From positions 15,170,501-15,234,500 of the forward strand of contig OY987301.1 of NCBI GenBank assembly GCA_963920635.1: a DNA stretch of 64,000 nt, read 5' to 3'. The first letter of the stretch is position 1; every line of letters begins with the position of its first letter. The position numbers and the translations under genes were made by a program. The notes under the pieces are model-generated. The model made no database searches. It had not been told where the DNA came from and saw only the letters and a list, made by a program, of their open reading frames with translations. This stretch comes from Pseudeuparius sepicola. Lineage: Eukaryota; Arthropoda; Insecta; Coleoptera; Anthribidae. Of the stretch, positions 42,875 through 54,850 are shown piece by piece.

Positions 42875-44067
42875 GAAAGAATCATTGGGCAAATAGTGCA
42901 CATGTACATAGGTTCATTTTCTATAGCTTGTACTGATATATTCACCCATGCCTTGATTACGTTCCAAGTGGGACAACTGAAAATTTTGGCATATAAGTTA
43001 CGCAATATGGATGAATATGTAACTATCTTTAAAAGCAAAGAAAAAATTCAATGCTATGAAACGGCCTGCTTTGAAATCATGAAAGAATTTGTTCGAGAGC
43101 ACAAAACTAATATAATGTAAGCTTTAGAATTGAGTTTTTATATTTACTTAAATAGAAAACCGTTTTTAGTGCAATTGGCAAATTGAATTATTTGATGAGC
43201 AATTTGATGTTAATAGACTTCTTAATATGTTCGGTACAGTTAGCGAGTCTTGCACTTCAGCTTATCAGGGTATAGTTAGTATAGTTAAAGATTCATTCAA
43301 ATTATACTTACATTGTTTATGTACGTTATGTTCAAATTTTTTAGAATGAATCACTCATATTTCGCTTCTACATAGTCGCAGCATTATTGTCAATGACTCT
43401 GAGATTAGTATTATATTATTACAACGCAAATCAACTGATAATAGAGGTGCCTACGACCTTGAATCATTAACAAAATATTAAATCCACGCCTCTTTTAGAG
43501 TAGAGGACTGGGGGATGCAATATGGGAAAGCAGTTGGTACGTTGGCTCTCCAAGAGTAAAGCGTATGATAATAATTTTTTTGGCAGCAACCAGACAAGAG
43601 CTTTCGTTACATCTGGGTTCTTTCGGCGCCATGTCGTTAGAAAGGTTTTTGGCGGTAAGGAACAAGTAGTAGGTATTAATCATTACATTTTTATGTTAAC
43701 AGTATTGTCATTTTTAGATACTAAAAGCCACGTATTCTTACCTTATGCTAATGTATAGCCTAAATAAGTAGGTAAAGCCGTCGACATGCGAAACCAAGTT
43801 GTACCAAGGATTAAATAATATAATCAAATAATGCACCCGAGCAAACAATGTGTTTTTATGATATTTCTAATTACTTGCCATATCATTACGTGAATTGTTG
43901 TAGCAAAACGAAACTCAAAATTGTTTCATTCGCTAAAAAGGTTTAAAACGTTATTATTTCAGAGAGTTCTTGTGGAAATCCCTTGATTTTCTTTGATGCC
44001 TGACTTGAAAATAGAGCAATTCGTTCTCTATTGCTTATTATAGGTACAGTATGTGGGTGCAGTACAG

Positions 44068-44410
44068 TATGTAGGTGAAAATTTTATTTTTCGAATATTG
44101 ATGTCAACGGGCGTTTTGGGGCACGTTTTGGCAAATTCAACGCAAACGGTTAATTTTATCGTTATGCAACAAGAGTACCTCTTTATTGCAGAATGAAAAG
44201 ATGCACTAAAATGATGGACCTGCAGGACCAAAAAGAAAACCTGAAAAAAGTTACGAGTAAAAGCACGATTCAAAAACAGCGCAAGTGGCTCCCTCTGTGA
44301 GATACGTAGAAATTGACATTTTCAGCTTATTCTCCATCCCCAAAAACATAGCAGTGCCAAATTTCAGTTCAGCAGCAGCAGTTGGGAGATGTAGCCAAAA
44401 TGCAATTTCA
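44068..44410. mobile_element. Partial copy of the 54.85-kb palindrome family
   Basis: Blocks such as caacgcaaacggttaatttt, gcactaaaatgatggacctg and cagcttattctccatcc match the right arm of the element at 54851-55953. No tips are present, so this is a fragment. Confidence 0.6.
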
Positions 44411-44794
44411 AAAAAATTCAACGCCCTCGCATCTCTTAAACAAACAACATTTCTGTAAGGCATATTAGCCTCAATAGTAATATTTTGGCCTAAAATAGAT
44501 ATATGCGGTGGCACTATCTGCCATTATTATTGGCTCACCCGGTATAGGTAAACTTTTATTTTATTTTTACGATTTCTAGGTACCTCCTATTAAAATTTCG
44601 CCATTAAAACCTGAGGCACTCTGTCGTTAGAACATGAAAGTAATTTAAATTTAAAATCAATAATATTTTTTACAATTAAAATACAAAATAGCTTTCCTTT
44701 AAAAAGGCATAAGGGCCTTTGATTTATGTTTTCAATAATTATGTTGTGAAAAAAAATGAAACGTTGATAATAACACGACTTTAACAGCAAGAAT

Positions 44795-44960
44795 AAAGCT
44801 TATCTATGCAAGTGTTTCCGCTAGGACAATTTTCACGTTTAAATCAAGCTGTGCTTGTGAACTGTTTTCACAAACCTTACAATATACCCAACGGCACAAT
44901 TAAAAATTGTTTCCTATTCCAAGGAATATGGATAAAAGTACCTAATAAATAATTAAGATG
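44795..44960 (+). pseudogene. Decayed duplicate of odorant receptor exon 3
   Basis: It aligns by eye with OR-a from about 38255 to 38465. The intronic block cttatctatgcaagtgtttc matches OR-a's cttatctgtgcaagcgtttc. A gcttgtgaactgttttcaca stretch follows, then acaatatacccaacggcaca against OR-a's acgtacccaacgggacaact, and ccaaggaatatggataaaag against gaggaatgtggacaaatac. It contains stops and indels and no other exons, so it is a dead fragment of a further duplication. Confidence 0.55.
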
Positions 44961-45619
44961 AACATATGGATTAAAATCGAAAAAGCTACGATCCACAGTT
45001 ATTTATCTAACTATGTTATATCCTAATAATTTTATTGTGAACGAACAATAAGGATCAATGCAAGCCCACGGTTAGAGTTCCAATATGAAAAACTCTTTAT
45101 TTTTAATTTTATCGAAAAAAGTTACTCTCGAAAAAAAGTTTTGCTTGTTCTTAAAATAAGATTGGCTTAGAACTAATTTGTATGTCTTGTACGGGGTGTT
45201 CAAAAAAATTAATAAAACATGAAATGGTAAAAGAATAAACTTCCTAAATGCTTGTACGAGGGAACTGGGAGGAACTGGGGGAACTTGGCCAGTTATTTTA
45301 AAAAATTGCTCATTTAGTGTAGTTTTTAATCGCATATTATATCCTTCGCTACGCGCCTCAGGATATAAAAATGCTCGGTAAATAATGGCTCACTTCTCAA
45401 CCTAGGTGTATAATATACTATATCATAGAAGGACTTTCACAAAAAATGTAATATTTTGCACACATACAAATTGGACCCTATATTTTCCGATAAGGTAATA
45501 AAAAAAAATTTGCGAACAGACCTATTGGATTTCACTTAGTAAATGCTTGCAATTCCGATGGTTTGGATTGTAAAATATCTTTTAGTGTTTATCTATGCGA
45601 AGGTGTCCGCTAGGTCAGT

Positions 45620-45850
45620 TTCCATATGTTGAAAAATCCGGAGCACCGCGCCGATACGAATTCCAGTGACTGAAAAAGGCTTCAGCGGAAAAACGCACGG
45701 TATAAAATCGTCAGCACATCGAGTTTACATTTGGCAACGTGGCGTATCTGACACGTCCCGCCATATTTTAATGCTGGGAGCATGGTCGTTGCCGGTTTTA
45801 AAGCACATAATCCTGTTATCTCGTAAAATATAGGGTTCAAGTTTTCTTCA
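45620..45850 (-). repeat. Repeat related to the flanks of P-like copy 3 (empty site)
   Basis: Read on the minus strand it matches 35822-35892 joined directly to 38118-38240. The order is tagggttcaag-like in complement, aaaaccggcaacg, a single CTCCCAGC, then the equivalents of gtgtcagatacg, cgttgcca and aactcgatgtgctg. Only one CTCCCAGC is present and there is no P-like element between. It therefore shows the pre-insertion arrangement of copy 3. Confidence 0.65.
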
Positions 45851-46725
45851 AATAATGCTTATATTCAGACTACGTGTTGCGACGATGGTTCGTCCTAGTT
45901 TTAATTTTTGTACACGTTTATATGAACTTTTGTTCTTAGAAATAGCTGAGGATCACTACCCTGAAACATTTTAATGTTACATGTTTATAATAATATTTTC
46001 TTGCAATATGCATAAATTCATCCATCATTTATGAAAGTACGTTTATTATTCCTCATCATTTATTAAAAAATAGGTACCTACTTATCACCCATTCATTATC
46101 TAAGTACCTATACCTGGACATCTACATTTTTAACTTTTAATTTTTTAATTTGTATTATTTACAATAATTATTATTGTTTAACTGTTGGGTAATTTTTTAC
46201 AAATTAAAAAAACTTCATAGAACTTCTTCGGCGTCTACGTAGTATACTATGCTAAGTTGTAAGTTTGTTGAACTGAGTCGTGCTTGGCATGTTTTATTTG
46301 TTTCTTTGCTCTGAAATAAGAATTCAACTCGCATACGAACTTGAACGTAATATACATTTTTAACAAGTTTATATAAATTAAATCGCATTGGTATGGAAAA
46401 ATATACAAATGTAACTGAGGCGAATAAACTCATTTTCTTTACTACGCATCTGCTAGTGTATTCTCGTGAGAACTTCTGTGGGGAAAGGGAAATTCGGGCA
46501 ATACTCAGGTGTCTCGAAGAGATTGGACTATGGTAATTACCCCAAAAACAAAGGGATAATTTAACTAAATGTCACTTGGGAGTTTTAGTAAAGTTTATAG
46601 CAATTTAGATGGAGTAATAATGCATAATAATACGTTGCATCTCGGAAATAAGCTGTAATTTGCAAATTTTAAAGACATGGATTGGGTATATAAATATGGA
46701 TTTGTTTGTATGCGGCCACAATTGG

Positions 46726-49700
46726 ATGAAAATGGCAGAGTTTTCAAATTCGTGGTTCTCAAAGGTAAGTAGAAATATCTTATAAACGTACAATTAGGGA
46801 TATCCCAATAGACCAAACAAGAGAATTTTGAATATATGTCATTAGATGCTCGTTCTACAATATACTATTTTGTCGTTTTGTTCTCTTGTATGTACGTTTC
46901 GGGAAATATTTTAACTTTAATCCTTTTGCAGTCGATTTATCTCTACTCTTTATGGATTATAGATTAGTCGTCACAGAATGTTTACTGTCAAACAAATATT
47001 AACACTAAATCAGTGTAGGTATAACCAGATATAACACCCTTTTGGGATTCTAACCATATTTATTATTACTTTTATCCATTAAATTTGGTAATCTAGTAGA
47101 CAAAATATTACAAATATAAATAAATAAGTACAGCTATTATTTGTAGATAGTTTTTTAATCTAATTTCATGTTGGGATAGCCTTATTGGAAAATGATTGTT
47201 TGTAGAGTAAGAAAATATTTTTCTTCCAGTTTTTTCCCAAAAATCGACACCTTCGTATAACGATGTATTCCTCTGCGGTGGTAGGGGCTTTTCCCTTCGT
47301 ATTCGGCAACTATCCAAAACTTAAAAGTTTATACAAAATTTATTCAAACACTGTTCTCGGCTATTTCCTATTTTTCATTGTAACGGCGTACATGCAATTG
47401 TTCTGCCTTCTCAGAGACACGGGCAGTCCTGTCGACGAAATATCTGGAAACCTCGCCATTACTTTGATTTACACCATGTGTTTTATTAGACAGCTCATCT
47501 GCAGAACCAAAGTGGTGAAAAGGATTTTAAGGAATATACTGGATACGGAGGAACACATTTATAATGTTGGTGACGTGGAAGTTATAGATATTTATGGAAA
47601 ATGTGCACACGAGACTAGGTTTTACAGCAAGTTTTACCTTATAGCCATAGTTATTGTGACCATTCTGTATTTCATAAGGCCTATATTTGTGGATGGGTAC
47701 GTCAGAGAAATCAACAACGAGACGTTCTATATAAAGCCTTTGCTGCTATCATCTTGGTTTCCTTATAACCCCCAGGATCACTATATGGTAAATATTATTT
47801 ATAAAGTTATAAAAAAGCATGGGCTTTTCACTAAAATATAAAAAGAGGTTTTGTTATTTTCTATAAGCAATCGTTAATAATTAAGCGTTGAAACAATCCA
47901 TAGACATACAATTTCCCAACCAAATGACGTCACGAATCTCCAGCATCTCCGTCTCTCCAAGAGTAAGATCATCCTTTTGAGAAATTACAGTACTTATTAA
48001 TAAGATGGTATAAATTAACTAACGAAAAAGCACAAAATAAAATAATAAATAAAAAAGCTTTTTAAAAACAAGCTATTATTTAAGCCTTGGCTAAAAGGTA
48101 TAGATGAATAAGTAAGTTTAATTTGTTTTCAAAAAGCTTGTCGCGCGAGATGTAAAGAAAATACATAATTCGGCACGTAGGTACTTGAAATTAATGGGTA
48201 CCTACTTTTATAAACATTTCGCGCGACAAGCTTTTGAAAACCAAAATTTATTTTATTTGTTTTAGTACCTGGCTTAAATAAAAACTTGTTTTTAAAAAGG
48301 TTTTTTATTTTTATTTTTACTTCCACGTCACTCAAGAAGTGTTGAGTGTGTGTCTCTCTTTTGTATAAAAGAAAAAAGAGTACGAAGACTTTTTAGTTAC
48401 TACATTAAACAATTATGGGCGACGCAATTTTTAATCACAAAAACTAAATTTCCATTTTTTAATTTCTGACAGCAACAAAGTGTAGCTACGGCCTAAATAC
48501 TCCTTGAATTAGGAATTTAAATTAGCATAATGCATTTAAATTGAATCAACCCCATAAAATTGCTAGGTTGGTAGTGGCTTTCTCTCCTTTTATAACATGT
48601 GATCACGTATATTTTTACACCCCCCTTTTTTTTGCATACGTTAGTTTTACAACAAGCAGGACTCAATTGCCAAATGCCATTCCAATTCCAAACATTTTTT
48701 GTCTTTTACACCTCTTGTAACATCTATCCAGGGACACACTTTATATTAAAAAGAACGTAAAATCCAATTTTGGGGTTTTCCAAATTTAGTAAAAAAGCCC
48801 ATATGACATAATAACTTTTCAATTGTTAGGTATAATTGTTTTTGTAGGCCACTTACTTTTGGCAACTACTGGACGGTTTGGTAGGTGCTTGGTTCGTCAT
48901 TTGTACGGATATTTTTACGTACAGTTTGATAATGTACCCATCGGGACAAATAAAAATCCTATCGCACATTTTAAGAAATATTGACGCTTATACCGAAAAA
49001 TTAAAACGTAACGAAAAATTGCAAACACAAGATAAGGCTGATTTCAAAATGATGAAAGAAGCTATTCGGATGCACAAAAAGCTTGTAGGGTAAGTTGGTC
49101 AATATGTGAACCGTTATAATAGTAAATTCGGACATATTTTTTAGTTTAGTTGATGATTTTAATACAGCAATGAGTATTATAATGCTTGCGGACTTTCTTC
49201 AGGGTTCCTTGCAACTGGCAAGCGTCTTGACACAGATTGTAGGGGTAAGTTGATGAAATGAAATAAGGACACAAGATATTTAAGCAATTTTTTAGGCAAA
49301 AATAAGCATATTGATGGGTGCTTTCGTTTTCTGTACTTTCTATTCGATGTTTTTGAGACTGGTGCTCTATTACTACAATGCCAATGAAATTATATTAGAG
49401 GTAACATTTTTCATCACTTTTTCTTGAAGGGTGATCATCAGGATATTGTTACGCTATGTACGTTACGTATGTACAGTGTTTCATTTGAAAACCAGTCGCC
49501 GCATTAATACTTCGGTAATGAAACTAAATTTTAAAAATCGGAGATACCCGTCAAACTGACATTACATAATGGTTCCCCCTTCCAATCAAAATACACGAGT
49601 CGCGGTGTTTTTTTTTATTTTCATTACCGAAATATTAAGGGTGACTAGTTTTGAAATGAACACCCTGTGTACAGAGTGTCCCGAAATTAGCCTGCCATAA

Positions 49701-50776
49701 TTTACCAGCGCGTTTTGCGACCCAAAAAAATAAAAAAAGTTCCTATAAACATAGCCTCAAAATGCTCACACTTTGGTAAAAGGTTTTTTCTAAATATTTA
49801 CATAACGAGCAAAGAAAAAAATTCGGAAAATCATGAAAAAAACACAAAACAAATTTGGGGTATTTTTAGCCTCTTGACCCCCATTTGGGACGCCTATGAA
49901 GAAGAATGTAAAAACGCTCTTTAATTGTATACTAGATTGTGACAGGTAAATATTTCATGTCCCTAGAATTCCGTATGCGGCGGCCATATTGATATTATTG
50001 ATAGGTGATGGAGGACAGGGCCGTAATCAACAGAATTTACGTTTTACGCACACTAATCCTAATTTGAATAGATAGAAATTAACATTAAACTCTGTTCTTT
50101 GAAGCAATGGCATTTCTACCAGACATGTTAAATACGTCCTTGGAGGCGCCCAGAACAATGCTGCCAACCTTGGATTACCGAATTAAAAAATTCCATTTCT
50201 AGTGTACAATTAAAGAGCGTTTCTAGATTACCTCTGTAAATGTCAAATCTCCCAGGTATGTCACATACCAAATTTGTAATTTTATCTTTGCTCGTTCTGG
50301 AAATATTTAGAAAAAACCTTTTGCCAAAGTGTCCATTTCGGGGTCTCTTAGGTCATAGGCATTTTTGAGGCCATATTTATAGGAAATTTTTTAATTTTCG
50401 GGACACCCTATATAGGTTTCTTGGTATAGATTGGTATATAAGGCCTACCTTATATCCGATGGATAAACACGACATAAGTACCTAATCGTAAAAATGATGT
50501 AAACCTATGTTTTGTAGAGTCGGGCTTTAGGGGATGCAATATATGAAAGTGCGTGGTATGAAAAATCCCCTCAAGTAAAATACATGGTGCTAATATTTCT
50601 GATAAGAACCAAGAAGGAGTTAGCTTTAAACATAGGTCCTTTTGCCACCATGTCACTGGGATCTTTTCTATCTGTAAGAAGATTAAATATTGAGAAAGTA
50701 TAGATTAATAAAAGCGACATTTCAGGTACTTAAAGGAACATACTCATACATAATGTTGATGTTTGGGAAGGGCTAA
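46726..50776 (+). CDS. Odorant receptor OR-c, seven exons, about 414-416 aa, intact
   Basis: Exons: 46726 (or 46732)-46764, 47230-47787, 48848-49089, 49145-49244, 49296-49400, 50518-50673 and 50726-50776. Phases agree and no stop interrupts the reading. Two in-frame ATGs start it, giving MKMAEFSNSWFSK or MAEFSNSWFSK. Exon 2 starts FFPKNRHLRITMYSS and ends FPYNPQDHYM. Exon 3 has CTDIFTYSLIMYPSGQIKIL. Exon 4 has LADFLQGSLQLASVLTQIVG. Exon 5 has FLRLVLYYYNANEIILE. Exon 6 has KELALNIGPFATMS. The end is VLKGTYSYIMLMFGKG. Same exon architecture as OR-a and OR-b, so the three arose by tandem duplication. Intron 5 carries two palindromic elements. The ligand is unknown. Confidence 0.9.
48046..48310. 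repeat. Inverted repeat in OR-c intron 2
   Basis: Outer arms aaaaaagctttttaaaaaca and tgtttttaaaaaggtttttt, middle arms tatttaagccttggc and gcctggcttaaata, inner arms ttcaaaaagcttgtcgcgcg and cgcgcgacaagcttttgaaa. About 265 bp, likely a miniature element. Confidence 0.6.
49474..49666. mobile_element. Small TIR element (about 190 bp) in OR-c intron 5
   Basis: Tips CAGTGTTTCATTTGAAAACC and GTTTTGAAATGAACACCCTG, with inner arms aatacttcggtaatgaaa and tttcattaccgaaatatt. It directly abuts the next element at 49672. Confidence 0.65.
49672..50410. mobile_element. Palindromic TIR element (about 740 bp) in OR-c intron 5
   Basis: The left arm starts CAGAGTGTCCCGAAATTAGC and the right arm ends ...TTTTCGGGACACCCT. 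Arms pair over aaaaggttttttctaaatat and its complement, and over tgctcacactttgg against ccaaagtgtcc. Non-coding; the frame at 49715-49924 lies in one arm. Confidence 0.7.
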
Positions 50777-50884
50777 AAGCTTATATTGCGATATCCACTA
50801 GCTACTAGCTGTAGGCTGTAGGCTTTTGAAATTATATATAGATGGGTCAAGAAAATACACGAAAACTATTTGCAAATTATAATA

Positions 50885-51121
50885 GGTACAGTCGCCGCCA
50901 ATTTGAACTGGCAAGACCGTCTGAACTCTATGCCGAACTGAGGAAGACCCGGCGACATCCGGCAACACCGCCCTTTCCCGTTTCCCGCCCCGCACATCGC
51001 GTTTCAAAAGAGCCGACAGTAAAGGGAAGGCAGACGAAAGCGGCTGGCGGCTAGCGATGTAGCCGGATGGCCCCTCAGAAACCCCCAAGACATTGCAAGT
51101 TCAAATTGGCCGCAGCCGTAC
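50885..51121. mobile_element. Miniature TIR element (about 240 bp), GC-rich middle
   Basis: Left arm ggtacagtcgccgccaattt and right arm aaattggccgcagccgtac are complementary. Its right half (cggatggcccctcagaaacc onward) recurs at 9823-9880. Frames on both strands here are open because of GC-rich composition, not because of a gene. Confidence 0.55.
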
Positions 51122-51492
51122 GTATACGTATGCTAAATTGTAAAAGTGCACCTATATGAAAAATAAAATTCAGGGCGCTCTCTGGAAATATAGTTTTCCT
51201 GCTCTCTCCTACGTAAGTACCCTGTACATACCTACTCGCCCGAAAGCGGATGTCAAATGTTCGAAGTTCGAAGTGCATTGTTAGTTTGGTTGCTAGGTAC
51301 AAAAAGTATTGCCTAGCCACCCGTACGCAGCAAGGACCCTAAAAACCATTAATTAAATATATGTTGCAACTTGAAACTAACGTCAAATTTAAAATGTTTC
51401 ACAACGATTGTTTTATAAACTGGTTTTGATCAAAAAGATTACGAATTATTACAATATTTCTTCAGTGTCAAGTAATAGTGGATAATAGCAGT

Positions 51493-51560
51493 TACTGTAG
51501 CGCAGGGTGAGAGTACCCAGCTAGTAATCGTAGGTCCCGGGTTCGAGTCTCACAAAAAGA
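51493..51560 (+). repeat. tRNA-like SINE head or tRNA relic
   Basis: TAGCGCAGGGTGAGAG resembles an RNA polymerase III A box and GGTTCGAGTCTC, about 40 bases later, a B box. A TPsiC-like arm (ccGGGTTCGAGTCtc) is recognisable. The anticodon stem is poor and no good acceptor stem flanks it, so this is more likely the head of a tRNA-derived SINE than a working tRNA gene. The SINE body and tail are not clear. Confidence 0.45.
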
Positions 51561-52341
51561 CCCATAGCTTTCTTCATTCTTTTTATTATCGCTGCATTAT
51601 GCCTCTTATATTTTTCACTGATTCTCATTTTTAGTAATTGAACAACGGTTATTACTAACAATCTACTCCATAGCATACTTCAAGTTTAATTGAAAGTACC
51701 TATAATATGAAATTGTAGGTAGCAGGAAAAATGTAATACATTGCACGATGCTTAATCTCTTTTTTGGCCTCGGAGGTATTTTTAAGAACCAAATCAACGC
51801 CCGCAGTTAGTACATTTACGCATCTTGCAATGTAAATAACTATTTTCTGATGTGCTCTGATAAAATATCTTTTCACCATCAACATTATCAATTAATTTAG
51901 TGAAATGTTGACGTGATATATGCAGTAGGAATCAGAAAAAACTCTTTCTAAATAGCTAAAAATATATAGGTAGGACACTTCATTAAAAAAACATAAGTTG
52001 CATTTTTTCTCTACTTTGCTCTACTCACCTTTGATTTCTTTACTTTACTTCAAAAATAAAAGCTGTAGTTAGGGGTCAAAATAACTATGATTACCTACCC
52101 TGTGATTTCAAATTTGTTTTCACACAAAAGCAGGTCCTAAAAAATCAGTTTTAGTTATCTGAAAATGGCTATTTATTTTGATATTTCGAAGTGGCTCTCC
52201 GTTATTTGACCACGCATTATATATTGCGAGGGGGCGGAAGCAATTTTAACCAAGGGTGTTAATCCGACACGATACATCTAGCAATCTTCTTTGATTTTCT
52301 CTGAAACTTTCGACAGACTTCTAATTAGTAAGAGCAATATC
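51561..52341. other. Intronic DNA
   Basis: AT-rich without recognised features. A small perfect-looking hairpin (gctaccatcgaattgacaag and complement) occurs later, at 52569-52613. Confidence 0.35.
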
Positions 52342-53349
52342 ATGTGGAATGGCGTGGAGAAAAAGATGAAGGAACAGTATATTCTCAGACAAAATAATAT
52401 AAAATATTACGTAGCTTCTATTGCATTATTATTGCAAATGCTCGTTATCCTTTTTCTAATAGTAGTTATATTCCAGGTATTTTTTAGGTAACAATCGCTT
52501 GAAGCTGTAGGTTCTGCCTTTTTTAATTTAGTATTCATACTTTATTTTTTAAGAGTAGCTGTAGCTACCATCGAATTGACAAGTCTACTTGTCAATTCAA
52601 TGGTAGTTACCCAAAGTATGAAATACGCCACAGGTAAATATAGAAATACAGAAATTATATGGAATATACAGGGTGAGCAATTTATATTATCTGATCCACA
52701 ATATGTGATAGTATTTTTGAAAACAAATGGGTATAACATTTCCTCCAGAAAAGCTTCGTTTACACTTTACAGGGTGTTAAGGTTTTTTAAAAATTATTGA
52801 TCATTTTATAATTTCAAAACCAGAAAACATATTTTAATCAAATTTGGTAGACAGTATACCAGGATAGATGTTTATTTTTATTAATTTCGCTTATAATTGC
52901 ACTTTTTTTAAATTTAATGAGTCGATTTCCCTATCTCCACCACTGGTTCCATAAGGGACTCAATCTTGCCTTATGATATGGCAATCTATGCAGGTATACT
53001 GTGTACAAAATTGTATTAAGATTTTACTGGTTTAAAATAAAACAATTATTTTTGGTCGGACTATAGAAATGGCTCACCCTGTATACAGACGAAACAACAA
53101 TACAAATTTCTACAGAAAATATCCGACATTAAATTCTACAAGTTGTTTTGATGAGAGATTTTAACTAAAATAAAATGTGCTACTGGTTTATGTTGCAGGT
53201 GGTATATTTGTTATTAATTAAAAATAATCTGAAAATCTATTATGCTTTTTAATTTTGTCCATGTGCATGGTTTCTTTTATCAGATTGTCCTTACTTTTAA
53301 GGCCACTGAGATTATCGTGGACGATGTCTTACCTATGCAAATTTTATGA
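52342..53349 (+). CDS. Speculative two-exon small membrane protein (66 aa)
   Basis: A possible exon 52342-52476 starts MWNGVEKKMKEQYILRQNN. It continues into one hydrophobic helix (SIALLLQMLVILFLIVVIF) and ends with a consensus donor CAG/gtattt. A possible second exon 53284-53349 follows a tttatcag acceptor in matching phase and reads IVLTFKATEIIVDDVLPMQI to a stop. The phrase KATEIIVDD faintly resembles the receptor exon 5 ending NANEIIVE, so a decayed receptor is an alternative. The palindrome-tipped element at 52669-53081 would lie in its intron. No family is recognised and the evidence is weak. Confidence 0.18.
52669..53081. mobile_element. TIR element with CAGGGTGAGC tips (about 410 bp)
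   Basis: Left tip CAGGGTGAGCAATTTATATT and right tip ...AAATGGCTCACCCTG, with TA outside both. The interior shows less pairing than the other elements. Confidence 0.6.
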
Positions 53350-54850
53350 GTAAAATTTAGAACTTGAAGATAAGCCTAAACAAGTTTATTTTCATAGTAT
53401 GGGGTTTGCAGAAGCTAGAGAGAGAGCAAACAGTACGTATATATATATATAATATATTGTAGATCGTAAAGTTAAGTTTATGGTAATATCTAATAACGTT
53501 ACAGCGTAAATCAACAAATTACTAACAACCAAGATAGCCCATAATACATGCGAAAATAGTTTTTTTACTAGTTACTATAAAGAATCCCGCTAAAGGTTCA
53601 TTTTTAATTTTAGGTTATTCCAAATCGAAGATATCATAGTTTCCCAATGAAATAAAGTCACGAATTGTCATTGTCTTCATATTTGCACCCTTCCTTAATT
53701 TATATTGTTTTTTGACTTATAAAGATGTCTTCCTTGCATAAATTAATAAATAAAAAGAATACCTTGCCAGCTAACAAATGAAATCTGTGATTTTAATGTT
53801 TACATTTCAATTTAAAAAAGGTAGGTTAACTTGCCCTAGGACAATTTTCACAAAAGATGAATCTGAATCTCTATTACAAATCACTGAACACTATATCTAT
53901 TCAAACATTCCCAAATTTAGAAAGGCTGGGCATGAAAATGAGACACCCTGTACAAAAACGTAATATCATCCAACTATTCCTATCATAATAAAATTAAATA
54001 TTAATTTTTCCCGTTATCAAGCAGATAATGGATATTACTTTACTGAAAGACTTCTATCGTCCTGTTATATTTGCAGTACAGTTTTAGGAACATCGATTTA
54101 CCCTAAGTCCTTAATACTCTATTAATATTATCAACAATAATCACTGAACAAACAGGATAATAATATTGTGAATTGATTAAGCGCAAAAAATTTGGCAACA
54201 AATTCCGGAAAATGTGTCCAAATTATAATGTGATCTCTTTGGCGTTTTTCTACATTTTGTTAGGCACTCCATCGGTGAATCCAAATGGACAGTTCTTTCT
54301 GGTACCTGTGAGCCTTGAAAACTTACTACATAGGTACTATACCGAGTTTGAAGTCGATAATAATTTTCTTGCAGGTAGAAAAAAAATGAAATATGTAAAT
54401 AATTACCTACCTATTTTCTTGAAATCGGCATCTAAAAATCGCCATTAAAAGCTCAGAAATCGGCATTAAAGTAGCCCATTATTGTACGATTTTTTCAGTA
54501 AGTAGGCCTTGACGAAATGTAAACATCTAACGTCAGACGCGGAGCTATCGCCCATCATAAGTGACCAAATATTCAAAACCCGGCCAATAAAGGCCCATTT
54601 AAATTTTCGTACACATTGCTATAGGGAATAGCCGCGCAATCTTTTAGTATAAATATTTTCGTAGGTTTGAACATCAATCTATTTTTCATGGAGGCTGCAC
54701 AACAGGCAGCAGTTTGGAGTTTCTGTTGGGAAGCGCCGTGCCTCGTCGTACTTGACCTAGGTAGACCGATCGTCAAAGTCAAACAACGCCGTGCGCAGTC
54801 GGTTCATGGAAGGGTGATCATTTTTTTCTTCTGATTTCGAAAAATATATA
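53350..54850. other. Intronic DNA, no gene recognised
   Basis: AT-rich. 54425-54500 shares a repeat with 20530-20640 (aaagctcagaaat, ggcattaaa, cattattgtacgatttt). Open frames at 53778-53963 and 54173-54448 show no domain. Confidence 0.35.

Larger units (their letters stand above)
39724..43771 (+). pseudogene. Odorant receptor OR-b, seven exons, one frameshift
   Basis: Exons: 39724-39735 (MLSK), 40261-40831, 42875-43116, 43170-43269, 43345-43446, 43499-43654 and 43718-43771. Every splice site is intact. Exons 3, 4 and 6 have exactly the lengths of OR-a and OR-c (242, 100 and 156), and the last exon keeps TYSYLMLM before the stop. Exon 2 is 571 nt, one more than a multiple of three. The frame reads to IGIVTFMLALVNKGST and stops at 40729-40731, while the following loop (VLNGGHEEVFDN to WFPFDKEKYYV) is in the next frame, so the shift lies near 40695-40715. 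With nothing else broken, this is a very young pseudogene, an allele, or a sequence error. The 41495-42401 palindrome sits in intron 2. Confidence 0.82.
43772..46725 (+). other. OR-b to OR-c intergenic region
   Basis: About 3 kb. It holds the transposon fragment at 44068-44410, the dead exon at 44795-44960 and a repeat at 45620-45850. Sequence around 45586-45640 repeats the cttatctatgc...tccgctagg block again. The rest is AT-rich without features. Confidence 0.4.

Noticed and set aside
54173..54448. 91-codon frame
   Set aside because: No domain, no splice context and overlap with a repeat shared with 20.5 kb at its end.
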